Source: Lachnospiraceae bacterium UBA7196 (GTDB lineage Bacteria; Bacillota; Clostridia; Lachnospirales; Lachnospiraceae). Taken from it: a DNA stretch of 64,000 bases. The stretch is from assembly GCA_002490835.1 (NCBI GenBank), contig DKUU01000028.1, forward strand, positions 62,001-126,000. The letters run 5' to 3'. Under the pieces are notes generated by a model. The model saw only the letters and a list, made by a program, of their open reading frames with translations, made no database searches and was not told where the DNA came from. The translations under genes and the position numbers were made by a program. How positions within the stretch are numbered: the first letter of the stretch is position 1; every line of letters starts with the position of its first letter. Below, piece by piece: positions 32,327 through 41,926 of this stretch.

Positions 32327-33304
32327 CTACTTACTGCGCTTTACGATCAAAAGCTCCACGCTCATCACGTCATTCATCCTCCCCGTTTTGACGGCCTCTT
32401 CCGTCTCCACACAGTCCGCAAGCGCCTGCCTTAGATCCGCCTCCTTGAACTTTGCGGCCTGCGACACGTATTTTCTGGCGATAAAGCCGGCAAGACCCGT
32501 CTTCGTGCCGATGGTATTCGCATCATAGCCCTTATTTTTCAGCTCTTTGACCTGTAGGAGCAGGTTAAACTGTCTGGCGATCAGAAAGAGGATCCGCATA
32601 GGCGGTTCTTTTAAGGTCAGCAAGTCGTAATAAAGTTCCATCGCCTGTCTTTGCCGCTTGTCAGCCACTGCCTCCACCATGTCAAAGATCCGGCTGTTTA
32701 TCTGTCTGACGCAGACCTCCCCGATATCCCGCGCCGTGACGACATCCCTGTCCATGCAGTAGCAGACAAGTTTTTCCACCTCGCCGCGGATATTTTCCAT
32801 ATCTGTTCCTGTCTTATCCAGAAAAAGATCCAGATCCCTCTGTGTGATCCGCTTATTGTCCTTCATCAGCAATTCGACCACCCAGCGCTTCAAGGTGGCT
32901 TCGTCCGGCGTCTTACACTCGATAACGCGCCCCTTCGCACTCACCGCCTTATAGAGCTTACTCCGCTTGTCGATCTCCGGCTCCACAAAGAGAAAGTATG
33001 CGCTGGGAGCCGGTTCGTCCAGATAAACCGCAAGTTCCTCGCCGCCCTTCTTAAACAAACCGCTGTTCTCGATCACCAGCACCCGTCTCTCGGCCAAAAA
33101 AGGCATGGTCTGCGCCAGATCGATCACTTCGCCGGAAACGATGCCTTTGCCCTCAAAAGTGTGCAGGTTCATAAGATCGCCGTCCCCCATGAGGGCCTTT
33201 TTGATCCTGTCCCTGTACTGCCTGCGAAGGTACGCTTCCTCCCCGCAAAGAAGGTAGGCCTGCTTCAATTGTCCTGTCCTGATCTCCTCGTTCAATTTCT
33301 TCAT
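32327..33304 (-). CDS. holA: DNA polymerase III delta subunit
   Basis: Clamp-loader subunit that opens the beta clamp. 325 aa with the N-terminal fold starting GQLKQAYLLCGEEAYLRRQYRDRI, the domain-II segment MENIRGEVEKLVCYC and a C-terminal helical collar YYDLLTLKEPPMRILFLIARQFNLLLQVKEL. The position directly after comEC (38 bases) is the common arrangement in Firmicutes. The 145 bases downstream hold GATGCCGAC and GTCGGCATC flanking a TACAAT box, which may be the thrH promoter region. Confidence 0.93.
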   Translation of the reverse strand: MKKLNEEIRTGQLKQAYLLCGEEAYLRRQYRDRIKKALMGDGDLMNLHTFEGKGIVSGEVIDLAQTMPFLAERRVLVIENSGLFKKGGEELAVYLDEPAPSAYFLFVEPEIDKRSKLYKAVSAKGRVIECKTPDEATLKRWVVELLMKDNKRITQRDLDLFLDKTGTDMENIRGEVEKLVCYCMDRDVVTARDIGEVCVRQINSRIFDMVEAVADKRQRQAMELYYDLLTLKEPPMRILFLIARQFNLLLQVKELKNKGYDANTIGTKTGLAGFIARKYVSQAAKFKEADLRQALADCVETEEAVKTGRMNDVMSVELLIVKRSK

Positions 33305-33342
33305 AAATAACAGTATACTCTATCCGGGACTGCCGCTCAATC

Positions 33343-35640
33343 TTATTTTAAAAATTCACTCACACGCACCTGCCCCGGCCTCACATACAGCGTGACCGCC
33401 CCGCTTTCCGGCGTCTGATAAATGCGGCAGCCCTGCTTTTGCAGTCTCTCAAGCGTCTCCTCGTGGGGATGCCCGTACGAATTGTCCCGTCCGGCGGATA
33501 TCAGCGCGATCTGCGGCCTTGTAAGGGCAAGGAACTCATCGGAAGTGGAGTTTTTGGAACCGTGGTGGGCCACCTTGAGCAGGGTAATAGGCTCTATTCC
33601 CTCTCCCAGCCGCTGCGTCACCAGCTCCTCTCCCTCCCCTTCCAGATCGCCGGTAAAAAGGGCGGAAAAATCCCCGTAAGTCAGATGCAGCACCGTGGAA
33701 TAGGCGTTTGTGTCCTGATTTTCATATCCTTTTTGCGGATGCATACAGGTTAACATAACTTTTCCAAAGGAAAGCCTGTCCCCGGCCGAGATAAAACGCA
33801 CCGGCACCCCTTTTTTTCTGGCCAGCGCTGCTAACGTCAGATAATTTTCATTCCGGCTCTCCTTTGCCACATCCGGCAAAACCAGCATCCCGATGCGGAT
33901 GCCGTTTTCTTCATAGGCTTCCATCATCCCGCGGATGCCGTTCTCGTGATCGCTGTCCGGATGGGTGACAAAGACCGCGTCCAGCGCGGAAACGCCCCTG
34001 TATTTTAGAAACGGCAGAATCTGGTATTCCTCCACGCCGCTTAGATCCGAACTTCCGCCGTCGATCAGGATATGCCGCCCGCCCGGCGCGCCCAGATAAA
34101 TACAGTCCCCCTGCCCGACATCCACAAAAGTAAGCTCCAGTCCCGTCGGGAAACGCAGAAAAAGAATCGTTACCGCAGTGATGACTCCTGCATAGAACTG
34201 CCGCTTTTTCAGCCTTTTTGCAAAGAGGGCCAGCGTGACTAAAATTGCCAGAAAAAGGATCACCTGTAAGTCTGCGGGCCGTCCCGCGATCCACTTTTTC
34301 CCCGGCAGACCGGCGCAGAACGCACAGCATTTTTCATACAGAAAAAGCACCGCGATCCCCGGACAGACCGCCGCCTTTCCAAGCGGCAAAAACAAAGCGC
34401 ATGCCAAAAGCGCCAAAACGCCGCTCGCCAAAACAATTCCCATGCAGGGGATCACGATCAGATTAAGCAGGATCGAATAGGGCGGAAATTCATAGTAAAA
34501 GCAAAGATAGACGGGCAGCGTGGACAGCGAGACCCACACGCCCGTAAAAAGGGCTTTCAGGCATCTGCTCTTTTGGGGAAAATGCACGGATACCGCCGGC
34601 AGAAAGCCGATGCCGCAGACGGCGCCAAAGGAAAAGAGAAAACCGCTGTGGAACAGATAGAGCGGCTGACTGACTAAAATAAGGATCGCCGCCGTCGTCA
34701 TGGCGCAAAACAGATCGTAGCTTCTCCCGATCAGTCCCGCCGCAAGCTTCATGGAAAACATGATAAACGCCCGCACGATGGATACGCCCATCCCCGTCAT
34801 CACGCCGTAACAGTACATCAGCGCAATTGTCAATATTATGTCAACCAATTTAGGCACACGCAGACGCTCCAGAAGCTTATAAAAACCCATGCCCAAAAGG
34901 GAAAGATGAAGGCCGCTGATCGCCAGAATATGCACGATGCCGTTTTGCTGATACAATCCTTTGATCTCCTCGTCCAAAAGTCCCTTCTCCCCCAGAAGCA
35001 TGGCGCCCAAAACGGCTGCCTCCCGCTTGGGACAACAGGCCGCAAGAAGCAGGGAAAGATAACGTCTGCACTGATAAAGCCCTTCCCGGAAAACGTCCTT
35101 TTTTCCGTCAACAAAAAGTACGACGGCCTGCATCAGCCTGCCCTGCTTTCCCAGCGTACGGTAGTAGTCCGCCGCATCAAACCCTCCCGGATTCGTGGCA
35201 TGGGAAAAGGCAAAAAACTTTCCCTCCATCAGGACATGACTCCCCATGACAGGCTCCTCTCCTTCCAGATAACAGAGTACCCCCTCAATGTCCTCCGCCT
35301 CCGGAAGACTGAGACTTTTTTTATGTTCCTTACAATAATCCCCGATCTCTTTCTCGAAATGTTCCCCGACGCTTTGGGGTCGATCTTTCTTTGACTGATT
35401 CAGAATCCGCATCAGGTCTTTTACCCGATCCGTTTGCAGGACAATGACCTGTCCCAATGATATCACCGATACTTCCCTGCCTTTTGACAGCTTATGATCC
35501 TTCCCCTCGACGACGCCGAACACTACTATGCGTTCTTTGTCTAATCCATCGAAGGTATTCTCTTTTGGGGGGATCAGAAAACTTCCCAAAAGCAGCGCCG
35601 CCGCAAATGCCAGTCCAAGCAGGCACAGGGGTCTGCGCAT
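33343..35640 (-). CDS. comEC: ComEC/Rec2 DNA-uptake channel protein
   Basis: 765 aa. N-terminal helices, then an OB-like soluble region, the competence domain (about 220-480; NGIVHILAISGLHLSLLGMGFY with many helices), and a C-terminal metallo-beta-lactamase domain (FVDVGQGDCIYLG, VFVTHPDSDHENGI, LKVAHHGSKNSTS). It should carry single-stranded DNA across the membrane during transformation; the MBL part may degrade the other strand. All domains are intact, so natural competence genes are not decayed here. It follows the GerMN lipoprotein by 29 bases. Confidence 0.95.
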   Translation of the reverse strand: MRRPLCLLGLAFAAALLLGSFLIPPKENTFDGLDKERIVVFGVVEGKDHKLSKGREVSVISLGQVIVLQTDRVKDLMRILNQSKKDRPQSVGEHFEKEIGDYCKEHKKSLSLPEAEDIEGVLCYLEGEEPVMGSHVLMEGKFFAFSHATNPGGFDAADYYRTLGKQGRLMQAVVLFVDGKKDVFREGLYQCRRYLSLLLAACCPKREAAVLGAMLLGEKGLLDEEIKGLYQQNGIVHILAISGLHLSLLGMGFYKLLERLRVPKLVDIILTIALMYCYGVMTGMGVSIVRAFIMFSMKLAAGLIGRSYDLFCAMTTAAILILVSQPLYLFHSGFLFSFGAVCGIGFLPAVSVHFPQKSRCLKALFTGVWVSLSTLPVYLCFYYEFPPYSILLNLIVIPCMGIVLASGVLALLACALFLPLGKAAVCPGIAVLFLYEKCCAFCAGLPGKKWIAGRPADLQVILFLAILVTLALFAKRLKKRQFYAGVITAVTILFLRFPTGLELTFVDVGQGDCIYLGAPGGRHILIDGGSSDLSGVEEYQILPFLKYRGVSALDAVFVTHPDSDHENGIRGMMEAYEENGIRIGMLVLPDVAKESRNENYLTLAALARKKGVPVRFISAGDRLSFGKVMLTCMHPQKGYENQDTNAYSTVLHLTYGDFSALFTGDLEGEGEELVTQRLGEGIEPITLLKVAHHGSKNSTSDEFLALTRPQIALISAGRDNSYGHPHEETLERLQKQGCRIYQTPESGAVTLYVRPGQVRVSEFLK

Positions 35641-35669
35641 ACCGCACCATCTCCTTTATCGTTTTATTT

Positions 35670-36632
35670 TCATCTTGTTCCCGTAGGTTCCAGCATATCC
35701 AGATCCCTCTCGAACACATTGTTTAAACTTACTTTTTCCCGATATGAAATATTTGTTTCTCCATCTACCGATATCTGCACCTTATTGACATTGGACAATT
35801 CCACCAGTGAATTTGTGATAGAATAGATCGTCACGTCGGTGGTTACATTGTAAGGCTGTTTTAAGAAATCGCTGCTTAAGTTTACATAACATATCCCATC
35901 CTTTACCGTGACACCGAGCACCTTGGCAGCCGGATTGATCGTGGGATAAACGTCTTCCGCCGCAGGCCCTTCCACCAGCTTTTCCACCACCAGCTTCTCC
36001 AATGAAATATTGCTGTTATACACTACATTACGACGGTTTTCCTCCACCAGATAATCCCCTGACTCATTGGCAAAATAAAGGCGCAGGTCTACTTTCTCAT
36101 AGGCGTTGATCTCGTTGCCGGCATTCTCGATAAAGCTCTCCGCATTCATCACACCGATGGCCACCCCCGCCTGATCCACCAGCTGCTCGCCCTTCACCGT
36201 GAAAGTCACGCGCTCCACCTGCCTAAGCTGGATCACCGTCCGTACGATGGAAGCCCGCACAAGCACCTCTCTTGCGCCCCGCAGCTCCCGATAGCGCTCG
36301 TCAAAATCAAGCGTAAGCAGGCCGTTGTCCAAGGTATACCCCATCAGTGTAAATTCCTTGGCGAGAGGCGTCTCGTACTCCAGCCGCTCCGATATCACCG
36401 CGAGCTGCTCTATAAGCTCCTCCAGCAAAGCGTCTTCGTCCGTCGTCTCGCTGCGATATTCTCTGGATATGATCTTCGTCTCTTCATTGTTTACATAATA
36501 TAGCTGGTAAGCAGTTCCCTTCTCCCCGTTTTCCCCGTTCCCACAGGCGCAAAGCAGGATAAGCATCCCCGCCAAAAGAATGCCCAGCCGACAAAAATCT
36601 CTCCTTTTTCTGTCCCTAACCATCTTATCCAA
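35670..36632 (-). CDS. GerMN-domain lipoprotein
   Basis: 320 aa. A signal peptide with Cys30 as the probable lipidated residue is followed by two GerMN domains, each with the LTLDFDERYRELRGAREVL / CYVNLSSDFLK type segments. B. subtilis GerM acts in spore-cortex assembly and germination. The frame opens with TTG three bases after the kinase stop, with AGAAGG 9 bases before; an ATG three codons later is the alternative. Tight coupling to the upstream two-component pair suggests a joint operon. Confidence 0.85.
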   Translation of the reverse strand: MDKMVRDRKRRDFCRLGILLAGMLILLCACGNGENGEKGTAYQLYYVNNEETKIISREYRSETTDEDALLEELIEQLAVISERLEYETPLAKEFTLMGYTLDNGLLTLDFDERYRELRGAREVLVRASIVRTVIQLRQVERVTFTVKGEQLVDQAGVAIGVMNAESFIENAGNEINAYEKVDLRLYFANESGDYLVEENRRNVVYNSNISLEKLVVEKLVEGPAAEDVYPTINPAAKVLGVTVKDGICYVNLSSDFLKQPYNVTTDVTIYSITNSLVELSNVNKVQISVDGETNISYREKVSLNNVFERDLDMLEPTGTR

Positions 36633-36635
36633 TCT

Positions 36636-38171
36636 CTATGTCCTTCTCTTCCTTCGCCGTTCATCAGGCTGCGGCACGATATGTTTTAGCGGTATTTTCA
36701 CCGTGAAATCCGTCCCCTCTCCTTCCAGACTCGACACCTTGATGGAGCCGCGGTGCATGAGGATCGCGCTTCTGGTAATGGCAAGCCCAAGGCCCGTACC
36801 GCCGATCTCTCTGGAGCGTGACTTATCCACCCGGTAAAAACGCTCGTAGATATGTTCCAGTTCCTCCTCCGGAATGCCCACGCCGGAATCCTCCACCTGC
36901 ACCGTAAAGTACTGATGGTCAGCGTCCAGCGTCACCTTTACGAAACCGTGTTCCTTATTATATTTGATTGCATTCTCCACCAGATTGGATAGCGCCAGTG
37001 TCAGTTTCACCTCGTCCACCGAAGCCGTCACCGGCCGCATACTCTCATAGACAAGCTGCACATCCCTGCGCATGGCGATAGGCCGCAGCCTCTTCATGAT
37101 CAGTTCCACCAACGCATTGATATCGACCTGAGAAATATTCAGTCTGGATGCCTTCCTGTCCATTTTCACCAGCGAGAGCAGATCGTTTATGATCTTATCC
37201 TCCCGCTCGATCTCGGCGGCAATATCCGTCATAAATTCCTGATAAACCTCCAAGGGCACGTCCTTCTGCGTGATCAGAGAATCCGCCAGCACCTTCATGG
37301 AAGTGATCGGCGTCCTCAGCTCATGGGAGACATTCGACACAAAGTCCTGTCTGGACTCGTCAAGCATCTTCATCCGCCCCAGCACCCTGTTGAAAGCGTC
37401 CCCGATATGCTCCGTCTCCAGACAATCCTTCACTGAAATGGGATCGTTTGTATAACCCTCCTGTACCTGATCGAGCGCCTCTATGATCTTCTTAAAAGGC
37501 TGAAAAAGGAATTTGGATATGATGAGCGTCACCACAAAGATCAGCACGCCCACGATCGACTCCACCACCATCGCCTGCCTGTCCAGACTGTTCATGGTGG
37601 CGATCACACTGTCGTTTGAAGCGCTCACCAGCATGACGCCGCGCACCAGCTCAAACGAATCTCCGGCTCCCACCGGCAGGTTTGCCCCCACGGTCTCCAT
37701 GATGGGAATCGTCATCTCGATATAACCGTTTTCCCTGTCATAGCTTTCCGTACTCTCTCCCCGCAGGCAGCGGATGACCTCCTCCGAAATAATGGTCTTG
37801 CCCTCGCTGATGCCGTAGGTATCCTTCACGATCCGAAGCTCTGTATTGATGATGAGTACGCGGCCGTCGTAGAGATTGGAGAGCTGCTCCAGTTCCGCAT
37901 TGATGACCTCCGAAGAAGTGTCTTCCAGATAGCGGCGGGTAATCAGATGATTCGCAAGGATCCTCACCTGCGTAGCGATATTGGAAGAGCGCACGCTGAT
38001 CGCGCGGCGCTCATAGTTTTGCAGGATCGCATAACGCATGACAAAACAGGGAATCAGCCCGACCATGAGCAGGATCAGAAAAATACGAACCTTCAGGCTT
38101 CTTAAGAATGTAATTTTATGAAAATCAAATTTAGGCAAAGTAATATCCAACCCCCCACTTTGTACGCACAT
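36636..38171 (-). CDS. Sensor histidine kinase with HAMP domain (PhoR/WalK-like)
   Basis: 511 aa. Transmembrane helix at about 28-48, an extracytoplasmic sensory region to about 200, a second helix about 201-220, HAMP, HisKA with phospho-acceptor His283 in NVSHELRTPITS, and HATPase (NLVENAIKYNKEHG, DSGVGIPEEE, GGTGLGLAI). Partner of the response regulator whose last codons overlap it. The start is uncertain: the ATG at 38171 lies within the regulator gene without a good site, and a TTG at 38150 after a G run is another choice. Confidence 0.92.
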   Translation of the reverse strand: MCVQSGGLDITLPKFDFHKITFLRSLKVRIFLILLMVGLIPCFVMRYAILQNYERRAISVRSSNIATQVRILANHLITRRYLEDTSSEVINAELEQLSNLYDGRVLIINTELRIVKDTYGISEGKTIISEEVIRCLRGESTESYDRENGYIEMTIPIMETVGANLPVGAGDSFELVRGVMLVSASNDSVIATMNSLDRQAMVVESIVGVLIFVVTLIISKFLFQPFKKIIEALDQVQEGYTNDPISVKDCLETEHIGDAFNRVLGRMKMLDESRQDFVSNVSHELRTPITSMKVLADSLITQKDVPLEVYQEFMTDIAAEIEREDKIINDLLSLVKMDRKASRLNISQVDINALVELIMKRLRPIAMRRDVQLVYESMRPVTASVDEVKLTLALSNLVENAIKYNKEHGFVKVTLDADHQYFTVQVEDSGVGIPEEELEHIYERFYRVDKSRSREIGGTGLGLAITRSAILMHRGSIKVSSLEGEGTDFTVKIPLKHIVPQPDERRRKRRT

Positions 38172-38820
38172 ACATGGGTTCGCTGGGAATCTCCTCTATC
38201 TTTTCACGCAGTCTTCTGATATGTACATCGACAGTCCTCACGTCGCCCGGATAGTCGTTCCCCCAGACCAGTCTGAGAAGCTCTTCCCTGCCGTAAACCT
38301 TCCCATGATTCTTCATCAGAAGTTCCAGCACCTCAAATTCCTTCGCCGTCAGGTTGATCTCCCGCTCTTTGATATAGACCCGTCTGCCTTCGCAGTCAAG
38401 ACGCATATCTCCCCGTTCCAGCATCTTTACCGCCTTCTCCCGCTCCGGAGTCTTGCGGTTTGTCCTGCGCATGATGGCCTTGATTCTGGCCTTTACTTCA
38501 AGAATATTGAAGGGTTTCGTGATATAGTCGTCTGCACCGTTATCAAGCCCCAGAATCTTATCCATATCGTCGCCCTTGGCTGTGAGCATAACGATGGGTA
38601 CGCTGGAAAAACCACGAATCTGCTGGCACACCTCAAAACCCGTCATCTTGGGGAGCATCACATCTAAAAGGATCATGTCATAACCGTTTTCCCCCGCCAG
38701 ACGCAAAGCTTCCTCCCCGTCATAGGCGCAGTCCACTTCCATGCCGTCCTGCTCTAAGCTGAACCTGATCCCCTTCACGATTGATTTCTCGTCATCCACT
38801 ACCAATACTCTCTGCGCCAT
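38131..38820 (-). CDS. OmpR-family response regulator
   Basis: 229 aa: receiver domain with Asp9, Asp10, phospho-Asp53 in MILLDVMLPKMTGFE and Lys of DYITKPFNILEVKARI, then a winged-helix domain (LTAKEFEVLELLMKNHGKVYGREELL, VDVHIRRLREKIEE). Overlaps the kinase start. It lies between comEA and the kinase/GerMN/comEC genes, so it may control competence or envelope functions. Confidence 0.94.
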   Translation of the reverse strand: MAQRVLVVDDEKSIVKGIRFSLEQDGMEVDCAYDGEEALRLAGENGYDMILLDVMLPKMTGFEVCQQIRGFSSVPIVMLTAKGDDMDKILGLDNGADDYITKPFNILEVKARIKAIMRRTNRKTPEREKAVKMLERGDMRLDCEGRRVYIKEREINLTAKEFEVLELLMKNHGKVYGREELLRLVWGNDYPGDVRTVDVHIRRLREKIEEIPSEPMYVRTKWGVGYYFA

Positions 38821-38865
38821 CTTCCCCGTTCCGCCTTTAAATCTATGCTGATATTTTCCCCGTCT

Positions 38866-39657
38866 CTATTCTACGCTGATGCTGTCCTTAATTTTTTCAT
38901 ACATGCCTTCTTTGATGCCGTTCACCTTCATGATGTCCTCGGGCTTTGTAAAACCGCCGTGGGACTCCCTGTAAGAGATGATCGCCGCCGCGCGGGTCTC
39001 GCCCACGCCCGGAATATTACAAAGTTCCTTCTGCGAAGCGGTGTTGATATTGATCTTGGCATCCACCGGCTCAGCAGCTTCCTCCCCGACGATGCCGATC
39101 TGCAAAGCCGCGCCGTCCTTTTCCCGCGCTGCTTCACCATCTTCCGGCTCTTGGCCTTTTTGGGCATCAGCGTCCGCCGCCGCTTCTTCCCTTGTGGGAA
39201 TCACAAGCTTCACCCCGTCGGTCAAAATCTGCGCTTGGTTTACATAATTCTGATCCGCATCTCCGGTAAACCCGCCGGCCGCCTGCACAGCCTCATAGAC
39301 ACGGCTCCCCGCCGGCAGCTCGTAAACGCCAGACGCTTTCACCGCGCCGCAGACATGCACATAGAGAAGGCCGCCAGACGCAGGGGTCTTCTGGGCAGGC
39401 GTTCCCTCACTTTCCGATGCCAAAACTTCCTCCCGCCGCAAAGACGACGCGTCGGTTTTCTCCTCCGCTGCGACAACACCGCCAGAATCCGCATCCGCAG
39501 TCTCTCCGCTTTTTATCGCCGCCTCATCGGCTGCGGCTCTCTCCGATAAAATAAGAAGCTCTTCCTTCTTTGTACAGCCGCCCAGAAAACACGCCGCCAA
39601 AAGCGCTCCTGCCAGCCAAAGCTTTTTTCTCTGTCCTATTCTGTTTTTCTTCTGCAT
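38866..39657 (-). CDS. comEA: ComEA-like DNA receptor lipoprotein (SLBB + HhH)
   Basis: 263 aa. Lipobox LGGC with Cys28, a long low-complexity Ala/Glu/Ser linker, an SLBB domain (LYVHVCGAVKASGVYELPAGSRVYEAVQAAGGF), and at the C-terminus two helix-hairpin-helix motifs (ININTASQKELCNIPGVGETRAAAIISYRE...). ComEA binds incoming DNA outside the membrane and passes it to ComEC. Usual ComEA has one membrane helix; here a lipid anchor is predicted instead. It heads a run of six genes to holA. Confidence 0.9.
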   Translation of the reverse strand: MQKKNRIGQRKKLWLAGALLAACFLGGCTKKEELLILSERAAADEAAIKSGETADADSGGVVAAEEKTDASSLRREEVLASESEGTPAQKTPASGGLLYVHVCGAVKASGVYELPAGSRVYEAVQAAGGFTGDADQNYVNQAQILTDGVKLVIPTREEAAADADAQKGQEPEDGEAAREKDGAALQIGIVGEEAAEPVDAKININTASQKELCNIPGVGETRAAAIISYRESHGGFTKPEDIMKVNGIKEGMYEKIKDSISVE

Positions 39658-39736
39658 AGTCTCCCTTTCCGGCTCCTGTCACCTTCCGGGAGGTCCCCGC
39701 TATGCGCTGTATTTTTATTGTAAGATAAATTTCCGC

Positions 39737-40171
39737 CTATGTCCACTTAAAAATAATGATTCCGACGATCATTATCCCCGCGCCCAGAAGCTTTTTCATT
39801 TCAAGAGGCTGCTTCTCTACCCCGAAAAGCCCCAGAATTTCAATAACATAGGCAATGATGAGCTGGGAGACCACAATGAACATAACCGACCGCGCAGGGC
39901 CAAGCTGCTCCATGCTCTTGATAACGGTGTAGGTGATAAACGTGCCGATCGCGCCGCCGAGCAGCATGTACTTCGGCTCCACCTTAAAGAGCGCAGAAAA
40001 AGAAGCCCTGTCGGCTGAGAAAAGCCAGACGGCCAAACAGACCAAAAGCGCCGTAAACTGCACAAAAGCGTTTGCCACCCAGATTCCCGACTGTTTGGTG
40101 ACCTGCGTATTAAAGACTCCCTGTACGCTCATCAGCGCCCCCGAAAGGATCGCGATCAAAAAACCCAGCAT
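39737..40171 (-). CDS. DMT-superfamily small membrane protein (YdcZ-like)
   Basis: 144 aa with four to five helices (LGFLIAILSGALMSVQGVFNTQV, ANAFVQFTALLVCLAVWLF, LLGGAIGTFITYTVIKSM, SVMFIVVSQLIIAYVIEILGLF, LLGAGIMIVGIIIFKWT). It matches the half-size DMT/DUF606 transporters that act in pairs or dimers; only one gene is present here. Substrate unknown. ATG follows GAGGA. Confidence 0.85.
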   Translation of the reverse strand: MLGFLIAILSGALMSVQGVFNTQVTKQSGIWVANAFVQFTALLVCLAVWLFSADRASFSALFKVEPKYMLLGGAIGTFITYTVIKSMEQLGPARSVMFIVVSQLIIAYVIEILGLFGVEKQPLEMKKLLGAGIMIVGIIIFKWT

Positions 40172-40216
40172 GATTTTTCCTCCTCACTTTGCCTTTTCCT
40201 GACTCTGCCCATGTAC

Positions 40217-40251
40217 AAAAAAAGACAAGGCAGTATAATCGTCTTGTCTTA
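40217..40251 (-). terminator. Terminator of the solute-binding protein gene
   Basis: On the minus strand AAGACAAG pairs with CTTGTCTT around a 13-base loop and is followed by seven T residues. Confidence 0.85.
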
Positions 40252-40304
40252 TCTTGAACCATTCATTCTATTTTTATTCCTGACTGTACCGGCAGGCTGC
40301 CCTG

Positions 40305-41849
40305 TCAGCTCCCGCTCTGTTCCTGCGCGCCGCTCTGATCGCTTTCGCCCTCTTCTTCCAGCTCTTCCTCCGTCTCCTCCACGGGTATCGGCACGTCGAT
40401 GTACTCTTCCGTATAAGCCTCGCCGAGTACCTGACCCATGATCTGCTCAGACAATGCTTTCAGCGCTGCATTGGCATCGGCGCCCTCCCAGATCTTCGCA
40501 AAAGCAATCTCCAATTCCACCCAGAAATTGCTGGTCTCTATCATCTTCGGCATGGGAACAGAGTTTTCGTACTCTGATAAAAAGGCCGCCGCATTCGCAT
40601 CTTCATACGTTTTGTCGCTATGCACGGGCAGCTTCCCCGTCCTTGTATAGAGTTCGTCCGTCGCATGCTGTGTCAGATATACCGCAAACTCGTTTGCCAT
40701 CTCCTTTTTCGTCGAGTAACCGTTGATTGCCACGCACTGCGTCACCGACAGGGACGCGGAAGCAAGCTCGCCGCTCACATCCGGCACCCGCGATACACCG
40801 AAGTCATAGGAAAAACTCCCCTCCTCCTTCGCTGTCTTCAGTTTAGAGAGCGCATCCGAAGTGGCCACCGTGTAGACGATCTTTCCGTCCAAAAAGTCCT
40901 GAAGCACCCCGTCATAGCTGATCTCCTTGGTATCGATGGAGAAAAACTGATTCAGATTCTGATACACTCTCAGGGCGCGGATTGCATTCTCATTATAAAT
41001 GTGGATAGAGTCCGCATCGTCGCCGTTTTCGCCGCCCACATCGATACAGCTCCCCACCACGAAATAATTATAGAAAATATCCGATACGTCCCACTTAAAG
41101 ACGGCTTCCACCTGTTCCGGCGCATCGTAGACGTCAGCCAGCGCAAGGATCTCGTCTATCGTCTCCGGAAGGGCCTCTTCCATCTTGGCCGCAAGCTCTT
41201 CCTCCGTGATCACAACTTCCCCGGCAGCTTCTTTGATCTCGTCTTCTACATCGCCACTCTCCGCCTGCTCCTGCGCATCCTCCGCAAGCGCCTGATCCCT
41301 CTCTGATTCGATCTGCGCCTTTGCCCAGTCCTCCAGATAAGTCCTGTTATAGAGAAGGCAGCTCGTCTCGAAATAATAAGGATAACCAATCTGTTTGTCG
41401 CGATAGGTCACCGCGCTGACCGCCGTCTCAGGCAGCGTCTCCTTCATGGGCAGCACGCCCTCCGGAAGCTGCACTTCGCAGGCAAGCCCCGCCAGATAAG
41501 CCTTCTCCAGAGAATCATTGCTGACAATATAGAGATCGGGTCCTTCCTCGGTCTGCAAAGACGCCTGATTGATGGTCTCCAGATATTCCAGCCCCTGCGT
41601 GTAGACAGGAACCACCCGCACGCTGTCCTGATATTCGCTGTAGGAGACTGCCATACTGTTTAAATAATCCGTGAGTGCCTCGTCCGCGTACCACAGATAC
41701 AGGGTCTCCCGGTGTCCGAACAGGGATTCCTCCACTGCTTCCTCAGCCTCATTCCGGTGCACTGTCATGCCGAGCCTTCCCGCCGCGTAGAGACCGCCGG
41801 CGCACAGGGCAAGGGCAAGGATCATGACTAATCTTTTCTGAAACGTCAC
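40305..41849 (-). CDS. Extracellular solute-binding protein, membrane-anchored, orphan
   Basis: 514 aa. N-terminal hydrophobic segment (about 7-27) with no proper lipobox, so it is probably held by an uncleaved helix. The rest resembles carbohydrate ABC-transporter binding proteins (family 1): LYLWYADEALTDYLNSMAVSYSE, GPDLYIVSNDSLEKAYLAGLA, YPYYFETSCLLYNRTYLEDWAK, and CVAINGYSTKKEMANEFAVYLT. Acidic tail. No permease or ATPase gene is adjacent. The GTG start has AAGGAG 7 bases before. Ligand unknown. Confidence 0.82.
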   Translation of the reverse strand: MTFQKRLVMILALALCAGGLYAAGRLGMTVHRNEAEEAVEESLFGHRETLYLWYADEALTDYLNSMAVSYSEYQDSVRVVPVYTQGLEYLETINQASLQTEEGPDLYIVSNDSLEKAYLAGLACEVQLPEGVLPMKETLPETAVSAVTYRDKQIGYPYYFETSCLLYNRTYLEDWAKAQIESERDQALAEDAQEQAESGDVEDEIKEAAGEVVITEEELAAKMEEALPETIDEILALADVYDAPEQVEAVFKWDVSDIFYNYFVVGSCIDVGGENGDDADSIHIYNENAIRALRVYQNLNQFFSIDTKEISYDGVLQDFLDGKIVYTVATSDALSKLKTAKEEGSFSYDFGVSRVPDVSGELASASLSVTQCVAINGYSTKKEMANEFAVYLTQHATDELYTRTGKLPVHSDKTYEDANAAAFLSEYENSVPMPKMIETSNFWVELEIAFAKIWEGADANAALKALSEQIMGQVLGEAYTEEYIDVPIPVEETEEELEEEGESDQSGAQEQSGS

Positions 41850-41926
41850 TTCTGTTCTCCTTATATTCCAAATCGATACGGAGAATGCCGCTTTCCGGAC
41901 ATTCCCTTATGCGAAACGCAGCGCTT

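Noticed and set aside
34490..35114. Minus-strand frames inside comEC
   Set aside because: Out of frame with the complete ComEC protein; no independent signals.
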